From Vibrio tasmaniensis (GTDB lineage: Bacteria > Pseudomonadota > Gammaproteobacteria > Enterobacterales > Vibrionaceae): a DNA stretch of 64,000 nt. Shown in pieces: positions 34,063 to 43,514 of this stretch. The position numbers and the translations under genes were made by a program. Within the stretch, counting starts at the first letter, position 1; each line of letters starts with the position of its first letter. The notes under the pieces are model-generated. The model did not search any database, was not told the DNA's origin, and worked only from the letters and a program-made list of their open reading frames with translations. The DNA is taken from assembly GCF_024347635.1 (NCBI RefSeq), contig NZ_AP025511.1, positions 1,178,001-1,242,000 on the forward strand, in the 5' to 3' direction.

Positions 34063-35310
34063 ATGAGTAGCGATATCATTAAAATTTCAAGAAATACTGA
34101 AAATGCACCAATTAATTCTGTATCTACACAAACGGTCGCTTTTTCTCATTATAATAACTTTTCAGCTCAATTGCCTGTTGACCCTAAAACAGGTGAAGTA
34201 GTGATTGGTGATATTAAAGACCAAGCAGCACAATGCTTAAATAATATTAAGGCCATTGTTGAAAGCATCGACCATGTTATGGATGATGTTGTGAAGATTA
34301 ATGTTTTCGTTAAGAATATTTCTGATATCGATGCTATCGATGAAGTTTACAAAAGCTTCTTCAACAACAGCCTACCGACACGTACAGTCGTGGGTGTAGC
34401 TGCGCTACCGAACAGTGACGCTTTAGTTCAAATGGATGCTCTTATTTCAAACGGTGAAGGTACTAAACCACAAGCACCTTGCGCACTAGTTAAGGTCTCA
34501 AGAAATACGGATAATGCGCCTCAAAGTGCTGTATCGACGCAGACTGCGGCTTTTTCTCACTACAACAACCTTTCAGCTCAATTGCCTATCGATGTAACCA
34601 CAGGTGAGTTGATTGATGGTGGTATCGAAGCGCAAACGTCACAATGTCTATCAAACATTAAAGCGATTCTAGAAAGCATCGGTCATGTCATGAATGATGT
34701 GGTTAAAACGACTATCTACTTAAAAAATATCGCAGATGCGGAAGTGGTAAATGAAGTGTGTGCTAAATTCTTCCCAAGCTACGTTCCTGCTCGTACCGTT
34801 GTTAACGCAGCTGAATTACCAATGGGCGCTTTAATTCAAATTGATACATCCGTTTCACATGGCGACGGTACACCACCGCAATTACCAGAAGACACTCGCT
34901 TACTGGTTATTGAAACCAATAATACTGTTGCTGCACCATTCATGCCTTATTCGCATACTGTTGCTTTTTCTCACTACAATCATATTTCAGGTCAATTACC
35001 TTTAGACCCGAAAACAAATCAAGTGGTTGCTGGTGGTGTAAAAGAGCAAGCTCAACAATGTTTGAAAAATATTAAGGCGATCATTGAAAGTGTTGACCAC
35101 AGCATGGACGATACTGTGAAAATTAATATTCAACTTAAGGATATTTCAGATATTGATGCGGTGAACGAGATTTACACCACATTCTTTAATGCTGATTTAC
35201 CGGCAAGAACGGTAGTCGGAGTGTCTGAAATTCCTATGAATGCTCTAATCCAAATTGATGCTGTCGTTTCTAACTGTGAAGGCACGCCACCACAAGACCT
35301 TACGGCGTAG
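34063..35310 (+). CDS. Protein of three fused RidA/YjgF domains
   Basis: A 415-residue cytosolic protein (ATG at 34063 with AAGGA 9 nt upstream). It is three tandem RidA-fold units of about 138 residues each: 1-143, about 144-285, 286-415. Each unit has the same landmark strings (AFSHYNN.S.QLP.D, QAAQCLNNIKAI.ES, LP.RTVV). The carboxylate-binding Arg of RidA is present in each (Arg107, Arg244, Arg382), but the position of its catalytic Glu120 is Gln in all three and Cys107 is Val. RidA normally is a homotrimer with active sites at subunit interfaces, so this chain may be a single-chain pseudo-trimer. Imine deamination cannot be assumed. Confidence 0.9.
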   Translation: MSSDIIKISRNTENAPINSVSTQTVAFSHYNNFSAQLPVDPKTGEVVIGDIKDQAAQCLNNIKAIVESIDHVMDDVVKINVFVKNISDIDAIDEVYKSFFNNSLPTRTVVGVAALPNSDALVQMDALISNGEGTKPQAPCALVKVSRNTDNAPQSAVSTQTAAFSHYNNLSAQLPIDVTTGELIDGGIEAQTSQCLSNIKAILESIGHVMNDVVKTTIYLKNIADAEVVNEVCAKFFPSYVPARTVVNAAELPMGALIQIDTSVSHGDGTPPQLPEDTRLLVIETNNTVAAPFMPYSHTVAFSHYNHISGQLPLDPKTNQVVAGGVKEQAQQCLKNIKAIIESVDHSMDDTVKINIQLKDISDIDAVNEIYTTFFNADLPARTVVGVSEIPMNALIQIDAVVSNCEGTPPQDLTA

Positions 35311-35335
35311 ATAAAGTTAAACCCACTTCAAACTA

Positions 35336-35369
35336 AGCGATCAGATTATCGGTGATGATCTGATCTGCT
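35336..35369 (+). terminator. Possible terminator of triple-RidA gene
   Basis: GATCAGAT and ATCTGATC form an 8-bp stem around an 11-nt loop, with flanking AGC/GCT complement. There is no good T run directly after it, so this call is weak. Confidence 0.5.
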
Positions 35370-35537
35370 CCTTCTTTAAGTTGTTGTCTGTACCGCACAT
35401 TCTCATATCGTTAGAAATAATTAGTTAAACGTTTAGCTAGCCTGATCTCGAAGAAATGATCAATACTGATGGCTCTAACTACTGTTTTGTAGAGTAGAAG
35501 AGGCATGGCAGATTTTGAACTGTATTTGGAGGTGTTC

Positions 35538-35945
35538 TTGAAAAAGTCATTAATTGTACTGGCGTTGGTTACTACATCTTGTTTCGCTGTTGATGATGAA
35601 GACCCATGTAACGTTGAAGGTGGAGGGGTTACTGCGGGTTATCTGTGTATCGAAGAGAAAATGAAAGTAGCAAACATCGATCTCAATAAAACATATCAAG
35701 AAGCCATTATGCGAATCGTCGAGGAAGAAGCCGAATTGCAAAAACTCGAGTTTCAAATCGATCTAGAAGAACCTTTCCGAAGAGCTCAACAAGCTTGGTT
35801 GAAATACAGAGACGCAGAGTGTGAATTTATTGGCAAGTCATCTACGGCTTCTCCTTGGGGCGGGGTTCAAATCGAGGAGTGTAAGCTAAGAATGATTTTA
35901 GAGCGTACCGAGTATTTTAAAGATGTCTATTCAGTTCCAGATTGA
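35538..35945 (+). CDS. Exported LprI-like (DUF1311) protein
   Basis: The TTG at 35538 is taken as start because GGAGG lies 5 nt upstream and a signal peptide starts there (KKSLIVLALVTTSCFA-V); an ATG at 35505 would precede the signal. About 135 residues. The mature part has paired Cys (DPC, YLCIEEKM, DAEC, EECKL) and the YLCIEEKMKVANIDLNKTYQEAI...FRRAQQAWLKYRDAECEF pattern of the lysozyme-inhibitor LprI N-terminal domain (DUF1311). It probably acts in the periplasm; function unproven. Confidence 0.8.
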   Translation: MKKSLIVLALVTTSCFAVDDEDPCNVEGGGVTAGYLCIEEKMKVANIDLNKTYQEAIMRIVEEEAELQKLEFQIDLEEPFRRAQQAWLKYRDAECEFIGKSSTASPWGGVQIEECKLRMILERTEYFKDVYSVPD

Positions 35946-36043
35946 AGAAGCTTAAATTTTACTCTGTGTAATTAACTGGGGTGCATAGAAGCGACGGTTC
36001 TAAAACCGAAAATAGAATGGGAACGTGAGGAAAAACTAAGTGT

Positions 36044-36400
36044 ATGCGATTTAGAGTAATTGTAATTTTGTGTCTGGCAATCGTTGGGTGCTCGTCTAAT
36101 CAAGAGCGGTTTTATGCTCCATCGTCCATTACACTTTTCTATGATGATACTTCTATTTCTGCAGGTGTATTAGAAGATAAAACGTTTAATTCGGTTCTAG
36201 CCGATAGAAAAGAGAGTGTTACTTTCTCTGGCTCAATATCAAAGCAAAATTCAGGTTACTTTGTCGATATATTAGTGATTCGAGAAGATAAAATGCACCA
36301 ATCGATTAGACAGTTGAACACTTCGCTCCATATGAAGCCGAGGGAGTTAGTGGATGTTGGTGGTGTGAACAATGATGTGTTTAGAGTCATTCTCGAGTAA
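36044..36400 (+). CDS. Hypothetical lipoprotein
   Basis: A 118-residue predicted lipoprotein with lipobox AIVGC at Cys16, giving a mature protein of about 102 residues. The rest is predicted beta-rich (TLFYDDTSISAGVLEDKTFNSVL, SVTFSGSISKQNSGYFVDILVIRED). No family recognised. It lies between an LprI-like gene and a small membrane protein gene. Confidence 0.75.
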   Translation: MRFRVIVILCLAIVGCSSNQERFYAPSSITLFYDDTSISAGVLEDKTFNSVLADRKESVTFSGSISKQNSGYFVDILVIREDKMHQSIRQLNTSLHMKPRELVDVGGVNNDVFRVILE

Positions 36401-36493
36401 CAATCTTATATGCACAATTAATGTAAAATTTCACTTTACCTCAACTTAACTTTAAGTATTAAGCTTCTTCTATTCATAGAGAAGGAGCTTATT

Positions 36494-36643
36494 ATGCAAA
36501 ATAACTACGTAAAAGAACTCGCCGTCAAAACTTACCAAGAAGATCTTGAGAAAGAGTATGTTAGATCTAAAGCTCGACCATTTCATGCCCCAAGCTTTAT
36601 CGGCGGCGTACTGTTGTCAGTCGTGTTGGTTGGACTGTTTTAG
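36494..36643 (+). CDS. Small predicted membrane protein, 49 residues
   Basis: This ORF is too short for usual gene calls but has a strong RBS (AAGGAG, 7 nt before the ATG at 36494) and ends in TAG at 36643. The N-terminal two thirds are charged and helical (VKELAVKTYQEDLEKEYVRSKARP), and the C-terminus is a single hydrophobic segment (GGVLLSVVLVGLF), so it would insert as a tail-anchored membrane protein. No family recognised. Confidence 0.65.
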   Translation: MQNNYVKELAVKTYQEDLEKEYVRSKARPFHAPSFIGGVLLSVVLVGLF

Positions 36644-36788
36644 TAAATAGTCTCGTGGAATTTTTGAACCACTGCCAACTATCACTATTCCAACTGACTT
36701 AAAGGCTCTCGCATAATTGATTCGGCTTGTTTGTGATTTTAGTATCAGGTTTGAACATGACATATTAAATAAGTGTAGGCGATTAATT

Positions 36789-37307
36789 ATGGATGTATTT
36801 TTACACTTACTTCACCTAAGCGATGTCAGTGCTTTATTGGAGTTTGAAGTTGAAAATAGAGAGTGGTTTGAGCAATTTGTTCCAGCTAGGGATGATCGCT
36901 TTTATTCAAATGCAGGTGTGGCCGAGCAAATCACCGGCTTTCTCACTGAATATGAAAACGGAGAGATGATCCCTATGTTGATCAAGGACGCCAATGGCAC
37001 AGTCTGTGGAAGAATCAACATTCGTGATATCGACCAGAGCGCTCAAAGTGGTGAGCTAGGTTATCGAGTTGGTCATTCCTTTGCTTCAAGAGGAATTGCG
37101 TCTAAGGCAGTAAAGCAGTTTCTAGTCTACTTGACGGAACAGACAAATCTTAAATATGTTGATGCCTATGCGTTAGTGGGTAATGTCGGCTCAAATAAAA
37201 TCTTATCCAAGGCCTGTTTTGACTTAGTTACGCATGTAGAGAATTACATTGTATTTAAAGGGCAAAACCAAGACGCCAATTATTACCGTAAAGCGATACT
37301 TTCTTAA
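36789..37307 (+). CDS. GNAT N-acetyltransferase (RimJ/RimL-like)
   Basis: The ATG at 36789 (MDVFLHLLHLSDVSALLEFE) begins where ribosomal-protein-alanine acetyltransferase relatives begin; the frame is open 72 nt further upstream without a good start. About 172 residues with GRINIRDIDQSAQSGELGYRVGHSFASRGIASKAVKQFL as the acetyl-CoA site. Substrate unknown. Confidence 0.83.
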   Translation: MDVFLHLLHLSDVSALLEFEVENREWFEQFVPARDDRFYSNAGVAEQITGFLTEYENGEMIPMLIKDANGTVCGRINIRDIDQSAQSGELGYRVGHSFASRGIASKAVKQFLVYLTEQTNLKYVDAYALVGNVGSNKILSKACFDLVTHVENYIVFKGQNQDANYYRKAILS

Positions 37308-37412
37308 GCGAATGTTTGATATTTATTATCTGTTCTATGATCAATACGATAATAGATTTAGACAAGATGAGCTCACAGCAACTGTGGTGCGACATAATAC
37401 AGAGATCAGTTT

Positions 37413-37889
37413 ATGAACATTGTGACAGTCTATAGTGGCAATCAGCAGGTATATGCAAATTTGTATCAGGGCTATGCGGCCGAGTTTTCAAAGATCATCG
37501 GCGATAAGCCTGACGAGTACGGCTTGTTCGAGATTTATCCGACGCTTGGCGATACCGTAACGGGCTATTTACTCTACATTGATGGTGTCCCTGCTGCGTT
37601 AACAGCCATTGAAACCAAAGTGCCAAACGAGTTTGAGATCTGCGACTTCTATGTTGTGCCTTATTTTCGGAAAAACAAAGTAGGAAAACGGTTCATCTGT
37701 GAACTGTTTGAACATCTAAAAGGCAGTTGGGAGATCAAGCAAGTACTGGGCGCAGAGCATGCTGTTAAGTTCTGGAGAGAGGTCGTTAATGAATACACAT
37801 CAGGTAACTACGTGGAAGATCAATATCAGGACGAAAAATGGGGTTTGGTGACTAGACAGTGTTTTAACCATGAAGCTCCAACACACTAG
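37413..37889 (+). CDS. GNAT N-acetyltransferase
   Basis: A 158-residue GNAT with a diverged acetyl-CoA loop (VVPYFRKNKVGKRFICELFEHL, about residues 89-110). The CoA-binding glycine positions are poorly kept, so activity is less certain than for the other GNATs here. Followed by a terminator shared with the BCCT gene. Confidence 0.75.
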   Translation: MNIVTVYSGNQQVYANLYQGYAAEFSKIIGDKPDEYGLFEIYPTLGDTVTGYLLYIDGVPAALTAIETKVPNEFEICDFYVVPYFRKNKVGKRFICELFEHLKGSWEIKQVLGAEHAVKFWREVVNEYTSGNYVEDQYQDEKWGLVTRQCFNHEAPTH

Positions 37890-37929
37890 AAAACGTATCT
37901 TAGATATAGATAACGCTACAGATACAACA

Positions 37930-37965
37930 AAGCCACTCAGGTGAATCACTTGAGTGGCTTTTTAG
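37930..37965. terminator. Bidirectional terminator between GNAT and BCCT genes
   Basis: A 10-bp stem (AAGCCACTCA / TGAGTGGCTT) followed by TTTT on the plus strand; both genes converge here. Confidence 0.83.
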
Positions 37966-38001
37966 TGTTCTACGCTATCCGAAACTAAATCGGATTAGGT
38001 A

Positions 38002-39588
38002 TTAAGCGATGCCTTGATCTCTTGCCATCTGCTTCGCGATCTTAGGTGCATGCCATAAACATGGCAGCAAGATAAACGAAACAGGAACAGCAGTAATCAC
38101 AATGAACGACTGCAGAGCTGAGATACCGCCAGAGCCCATTGAGATAAGCGCGATAGCCACTGCCCCCATAATGACGCCCCAGAATGTTCTAACTGCTGAG
38201 TTAGGCTCTGTTGTACCTGTCATTACTACACTGATGGTGTAGGTCATTGAGTCACCTGTGGTCACGATGAACGTGGTCGTCAGGATAAGGAATAGGATTG
38301 CAATCAGAGTCGGGAACGGCAGTTGCGAAGTAATAGCCAGTAGTACAGCAGGAAGGTTGAAACCTTCGAATGCGCTAGATATTACGCCTGGGTTCTCTAA
38401 TTCAAACGCTAAGCCACTACCACCAACAATGCTGAACCAAAAACAAGTCACAAGCGGTGCAACGATGCTGATAGAAACGATCATTTGGCGAATAGTTCGG
38501 CCACGTGAGATACGAGCAATGAAGATCGCCATCATTGGGCCATAACCTAAGAACCAACCCCAGAAGAATACAGTCCAGCCACCTAGCCACGCAGTATCTT
38601 GGCGGTATAGCGCCATTGGGATAAAGTTGTCGACCATTTCACCGATGCCTTGTAGGTAACCATCAATGATAAAGCTGGTTGGGCCAACAAGGAGAATGTA
38701 AACGATTAGGCACACCGATAAGATGATGTTGTAACGGCTTACCAGTTGGATGCCTTTACTTAGACCACTTAATGCCGACAGCGTATACATTGCAATAGCG
38801 AATAGAATAACGACGCTTTGGGTAGCAAAGCTGTCAGAAATTCCAAATAGTTCGCTCAGTGCGTAGCTGATCTGTAGGCCAAGGAAGCCGATAGGGCCGA
38901 TTGTACCTGCGGCTACTGCCACAATGCTGCACGCATCAACGACATTACCAATCCAGCTGTTGATTGCCTTGTCGCCCAGTACCGGGTAAAGCAGGGTGCG
39001 TGGCTTAAGAGGAAGGCCTTTTTCGTAGTGCAAGTACATAAGCACAATCGAAGAGAGGCCACCTAAGATAGCCCATGCAAGGAAACCCCAGTGCATGAAA
39101 GATTGTGATAGTGCATTGAATGCCATCGCTTGAGGGTCTGCGTTGCCATACAGTGGTGGAGCTGAAACAAAGTGAGCAATTGGCTCTGCAGCTGCCCAGA
39201 ACACGCCACCACCCGCAAGGAGTGTACATAGGACGATAGACATCCATTTAAACGTGGTCATTTCTGGTAGGGCAAGCTTCCCTAAACGAACATGGCCTGT
39301 GCGACTTAGTGCAAGCACTAAACCGATAATGAAATTGAGTAGTAGTAGGACTTGCCAGAAAGCACCGAACCATTTAGTTGAGTAACTAAAGCCGATGTTG
39401 ACAAGTTCGGACAATACGGAGGTGTTGGTGAAAGCAAGGATGACAAAGAGGGTCAGGAAACTGCCACTCAGCCAAAAGACTGGGTTTCCGAGTTCCAGTT
39501 TTTCACCCAAAGATTGAGCTTTATTGAAATCGATAGAAGTAGATTCTGCGTTGATGTTTTCGTTGGCGACTTGCGTCAAGTTGGACAT
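38002..39588 (-). CDS. BCCT-family betaine/choline-type transporter
   Basis: About 528 residues from the ATG at 39588 (MSNLTQ), with a GAAG upstream at 5 nt; a GTG at 39636 is less likely. It has twelve predicted membrane segments and the BCCT signature GGWTVFFWGWFLGYGPMMAIFIARISRGRTIRQMI. Members import betaine, choline, carnitine or similar osmolytes with Na+ or H+. Substrate not decided. It is divergent from the chitinase gene across an intergenic region of about 450 bp. Confidence 0.92.
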   Translation of the reverse strand: MSNLTQVANENINAESTSIDFNKAQSLGEKLELGNPVFWLSGSFLTLFVILAFTNTSVLSELVNIGFSYSTKWFGAFWQVLLLLNFIIGLVLALSRTGHVRLGKLALPEMTTFKWMSIVLCTLLAGGGVFWAAAEPIAHFVSAPPLYGNADPQAMAFNALSQSFMHWGFLAWAILGGLSSIVLMYLHYEKGLPLKPRTLLYPVLGDKAINSWIGNVVDACSIVAVAAGTIGPIGFLGLQISYALSELFGISDSFATQSVVILFAIAMYTLSALSGLSKGIQLVSRYNIILSVCLIVYILLVGPTSFIIDGYLQGIGEMVDNFIPMALYRQDTAWLGGWTVFFWGWFLGYGPMMAIFIARISRGRTIRQMIVSISIVAPLVTCFWFSIVGGSGLAFELENPGVISSAFEGFNLPAVLLAITSQLPFPTLIAILFLILTTTFIVTTGDSMTYTISVVMTGTTEPNSAVRTFWGVIMGAVAIALISMGSGGISALQSFIVITAVPVSFILLPCLWHAPKIAKQMARDQGIA

Positions 39589-40037
39589 TATTTCTTCGCT
39601 ATATTTGGCTCTTTCAAGCCTATGTATTTCTCCCACATTCGGATAAAAATGTGAGGCTCGTCAAAAAAGCCGCTGATACTAACATATTTGTAATCAAAAA
39701 GTGGGCGATTTCATAAAATAATCCCAAATCGCCAATAATTCCCTACTTTTTGATTAGTTTTGATACGAATTTTTCTCGAATTTAAATCACGTTCCTAGCT
39801 TTTGATGCATTATTTTTTTAGCTTTCCGAAATAAATTAATATTAGTTGTTGGTGCAAAATAAGTGTCGAATCATTGCATGCTATAAACACATTAATGCGA
39901 GTCATTTTATAAATAATGAATATTTTAGGTGTTTAATTGGCACTGTTACCTACAGTTGTTTTTCGAAGGAATTTAAGTGGCGAAAAAATGTCATTTTCTT
40001 TAAATATCTTAAAACAACAACTTAAGGGACAGCTAAC
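39589..40037 (+). other. Divergent intergenic region, BCCT and chitinase
   Basis: About 450 bp of AT-rich sequence between two divergent genes. It must hold both promoters; I cannot pick out operators with confidence. Confidence 0.5.
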
Positions 40038-43000
40038 ATGCACCTAAATCAAGGAAGAGTGGCCAAAACGGTTTTTACGCTCAGTACTCTCACTGCGTCA
40101 TGCTTAATGGCTTTCAACAGCTATGCGGCTGTGGATTGTTCAACGTTAGAAGCGTGGGAACCTGCCACGGTTTACACTGGCGGCGATCAAGTTTCACATG
40201 ACGGTAGCGCTTACAATGCCAATTACTGGAATCAGAACAACAACCCAAGTCAATTTGAAGGTGACTACGCACAGTGGAAAAAGCTAGATGTGTGTAGCGG
40301 CAATGGAGGTGGAGGTACACCAAATGAAGCACCAACGGCTTCGTTAACGACTCCATCTGCCTCTGACATGTTCACTGAAGGCGATAACGTGGTGTTGAGT
40401 GCAACGGCGCTCGATTCCGACGGCAGTGTTACTTCAGTTGAATTCTTCATTGATGGAACTTCAGTCGCGGTTGTTACAGCAGCACCTTTCGAAGCGGCTT
40501 GGGCAGCAACGTCTGGTAGCCATCAGGTTTCGGTTGTTGCTACAGACAATGAAGGCGCGGCTAGCTTAGCGAGCGCGGTATCTATTTCTGTCGATTCAGT
40601 TACACCTGGAAATGAAGCGCCGACAGTTTCGGTTGCGCTTTCTGCATCTTCGGTCGATGTTGGTGGTGTGGTAACGCTTACCGCAACAGCAACAGACAGC
40701 GATGGCACGGTTGATAAGGTCGATTTTTATGTGGCAGGTTCTTTAGTCGGAACGGCTGCGACAAGCCCATACACGCTTAACTACACAACCACTCAAGCAG
40801 GATCTCTAGCGGTTTACGCGAAAGCGACAGACAATCAAGGGGCAACGGCTGAATCAGCTCTGACTTCTTTGACCGTCAACGGCGGCCCAACAGTGAGTAC
40901 ATGTCGTCCTGATGGCTTGTATCAAACTCAAGGTGTCGATGTTCCTTACTGTACGATTTACGATGATGAAGGCCGTGAGAAAATGGGCGCGGATCATCCA
41001 CGTCGTGTTATTGGTTACTTCACAAGTTGGCGTGCCGGGGATGACCCACAAGCCGCTTATTTGGTTAATGACATTCCTTGGGAACAACTCACACACATTA
41101 ACTACGCTTTCGTAAGCATCGGCTCTGATGGCAAAGTAAACGTGGGTGATGTAAACGATCCAAATAACGCCGCGGTTGGTAAAGAGTGGCCGGGCGTGGA
41201 AGTTGATCCTGCATTAGGCTTTAAAGGCCACTTCGGTGCGTTAGCGACAGCGAAGAAAAAACACGGTGTGAAAACGCTAATCTCTATTGGTGGTTGGGCT
41301 GAAACCGGTGGCCACTTCGCCACTGATGGTAGCCGAGTGGCTGATGGTGGTTTCTATACCATGACGACCAACGCGGACGGCTCTATTAACCATCAAGGTA
41401 TCGAAACATTCGCAACGTCAGCGGTTGAAATGCTTCGTAAATACCAGTTCGATGGTCTAGATATCGATTACGAATACCCAACTTCAATGGCGGGCGCAGG
41501 TAATCCGTACGACAAAGACTTTATGGAACCACGTCGTCAATACCTATGGGCTTCTTACCAAGTGCTGATGAAAGTGTTGCGTGAGAAGCTTGATGCAGCT
41601 TCTGCGCAAGACGGCAATCACTACATGTTAACTATCGCGGCGCCTTCTTCGGGTTACCTACTGCGCGGTATGGAGACATTCGATGTAACCAAATACCTCG
41701 ATTACGTAAACATCATGTCTTATGACCTTCACGGTGCGTGGAACGATCACGTAGGTCACAACGCAGCCCTATTTGATACAGGTAAAGATTCAGAGTTAGC
41801 ACAGTGGAACGTATACGGCACAGCGGCTTACGGCGGTATCGGTTATCTGAATACGGATTGGGCCTACCACTACTTCCGTGGTTCTATGCCAGCAGGTCGT
41901 ATTAACATCGGTGTGCCTTACTACACACGTGGTTGGCAAGGTGTAACTGGTGGCGACAATGGTCTCTGGGGCCGAGCTGCTCTACCAAACCAAGCTGAAT
42001 GCTCAGCAGGTACTGGTGAAGGCGAGAAGAACAACTGTGGCCATGGCGCAATTGGTATCGATAACATGTGGCACGATACTGATCCAAAAGGCAACGAAAT
42101 GGGTGCAGGTTCAAACCCAATGTGGCATGCGAAGAACCTAGAGAAAGGTATTTTGGGTTCTTATGCAGCAGCTTATAAGCTTGACCCTGTTAACGATCCT
42201 TCAGATGTTCTAACGGGGACTTACACGCGTAACTATGACAGCGTGGCTGTAGCTCCTTGGTTGTGGAACGCAGAGAAGGGCGTATTCCTTTCAACGGAAG
42301 ATAAAGATTCTATCGATGTCAAAGCTGATTACGTTATCGACAAAGAGATCGGTGGCATCATGTTCTGGGAACTAGCAGGGGATTACAACTGTTACGTACT
42401 CGATGCGAACGGTAACCGAACTTCAATCGATACAACCGAACAGGCGTGTAATAGCGGAAACGGTGAATTCCACATGGGTAACACTATGACGAAGGCTATT
42501 TACGATAAGTTTAAGTCAGCTACTCCATATGGAAACAAGGTTGCAACGGGGGCTATCCCAACGGAAGCATTAGATATTACTGTCTCTGTAGGTGGCTTCA
42601 AAGTCGGTGATCAAAACTATCCAATTAACCCTAAGATCACGTTTACAAACAATACAGGTCAAGCGCTTCCTGGTGGTACTGAGTTCCAGTTCGATATCCC
42701 AGTGTCTGCACCTGATAACGCAAAAGACCAATCGGGTGGCGGCTTATCCGTTATTGCTTCTGGCCACACTCGTGCCAATAATATTGGTGGTCTAGATGGT
42801 CCGATGCACAGAGTAGCGTTTACGTTACCTGCATGGAAAGAGCTTCCTGCTGGTAGTGTGTATGAACTTGATATGGTTTATTACTTGCCAATTTCTGGCC
42901 CTGCAAACTATACAGTGAATGTGAATAGTGTCGATTATGCATTTAGCTTTGAGCAGCCGGATCTACCACTGGGTGATATCAGTACTGGTGGCGGTAATCC

Positions 43001-43205
43001 TGGTGACGGCGGTACCAACCCAGGTACATGCGATACTGCGGGTTTAGCTGTATATCCCGATTTACCTCAGAAAGATTGGGCGGGTAACCCAAGCCACGCA
43101 AACACGGGCGACCAAGTGGTTCATAACGGTAGTGTTTACCAAGCAAACTGGTGGACAAGTGCCGAGCCGGGTAGTGACGGCAGTTGGACCAAAGTGTGCT
43201 CTTAA
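40038..43205 (+). CDS. Multidomain secreted chitinase, GH18 with N- and C-terminal CBM5/12
   Basis: A 1055-residue exported enzyme. Order: signal peptide (1 to about 31), CBM5/12 chitin-binding module (about 33-87, WEPATVYTGGDQVSHDGSAYNANYW), Gly-rich linker, two Ig-like domains (about 96-190 and 194-283, each with SDGxVxxVxFxxxG), GH18 catalytic domain (about 305-815), a further beta domain (about 830-960), Gly-rich linker, and a second CBM5/12 (about 1005-1055). The GH18 motif DGLDIDYE spans 472-479, with Glu479 the proton donor. It degrades chitin outside the cell. It belongs with chitin use typical of marine vibrios, though no chitin-uptake genes are near. Confidence 0.95.
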   Translation: MHLNQGRVAKTVFTLSTLTASCLMAFNSYAAVDCSTLEAWEPATVYTGGDQVSHDGSAYNANYWNQNNNPSQFEGDYAQWKKLDVCSGNGGGGTPNEAPTASLTTPSASDMFTEGDNVVLSATALDSDGSVTSVEFFIDGTSVAVVTAAPFEAAWAATSGSHQVSVVATDNEGAASLASAVSISVDSVTPGNEAPTVSVALSASSVDVGGVVTLTATATDSDGTVDKVDFYVAGSLVGTAATSPYTLNYTTTQAGSLAVYAKATDNQGATAESALTSLTVNGGPTVSTCRPDGLYQTQGVDVPYCTIYDDEGREKMGADHPRRVIGYFTSWRAGDDPQAAYLVNDIPWEQLTHINYAFVSIGSDGKVNVGDVNDPNNAAVGKEWPGVEVDPALGFKGHFGALATAKKKHGVKTLISIGGWAETGGHFATDGSRVADGGFYTMTTNADGSINHQGIETFATSAVEMLRKYQFDGLDIDYEYPTSMAGAGNPYDKDFMEPRRQYLWASYQVLMKVLREKLDAASAQDGNHYMLTIAAPSSGYLLRGMETFDVTKYLDYVNIMSYDLHGAWNDHVGHNAALFDTGKDSELAQWNVYGTAAYGGIGYLNTDWAYHYFRGSMPAGRINIGVPYYTRGWQGVTGGDNGLWGRAALPNQAECSAGTGEGEKNNCGHGAIGIDNMWHDTDPKGNEMGAGSNPMWHAKNLEKGILGSYAAAYKLDPVNDPSDVLTGTYTRNYDSVAVAPWLWNAEKGVFLSTEDKDSIDVKADYVIDKEIGGIMFWELAGDYNCYVLDANGNRTSIDTTEQACNSGNGEFHMGNTMTKAIYDKFKSATPYGNKVATGAIPTEALDITVSVGGFKVGDQNYPINPKITFTNNTGQALPGGTEFQFDIPVSAPDNAKDQSGGGLSVIASGHTRANNIGGLDGPMHRVAFTLPAWKELPAGSVYELDMVYYLPISGPANYTVNVNSVDYAFSFEQPDLPLGDISTGGGNPGDGGTNPGTCDTAGLAVYPDLPQKDWAGNPSHANTGDQVVHNGSVYQANWWTSAEPGSDGSWTKVCS

Positions 43206-43328
43206 TTTAATGCTAAGCAATCTATTTATAGACAATAGAGAGTAGTAATAGGTAATAAATGCGAATGCTTTTAAGTCTATTTATCAGGGCTTTAGTATAA
43301 ATTAAGTGAACAATTTAAACGTAAAATC

Positions 43329-43361
43329 AAAACGCCGAACTGAATCCAGTTCGGCGTTTTT
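43329..43361 (+). terminator. Strong terminator of the chitinase gene
   Basis: A 13-bp perfect stem (AAAACGCCGAACT / AGTTCGGCGTTTT) with a 6-nt loop and T tail. Confidence 0.92.
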
Positions 43362-43437
43362 GCTATAAGTCACAGATTGCACATGAAGAGCGCTATTAAT
43401 ATCGACTATCGTTCAGTAAAATAGATCAATGTGATAT

Positions 43438-43480
43438 AAAACAATCTGCTTATAAAAACAATCTACTTATAAAAACAATA
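43438..43480 (+). repeat. Short direct repeats before diguanylate cyclase gene
   Basis: AAAACAATCTGCTTAT, AAAACAATCTACTTAT and a partial AAAACAATA follow at a 17-bp period, upstream of the gene and its GAGG RBS. A role in its control is possible but not shown. Confidence 0.65.
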
Positions 43481-43514
43481 GCGTTACCTAAAATTTAAAA
43501 GCTATGAGGTAATT

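Larger units (their letters stand above)
43206..43514 (+). other. Intergenic region between chitinase and diguanylate cyclase genes
   Basis: 309 bp. It holds the terminator (43329-43361) and the short repeats (43438-43480) listed separately; nothing else is clear. Confidence 0.55.
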
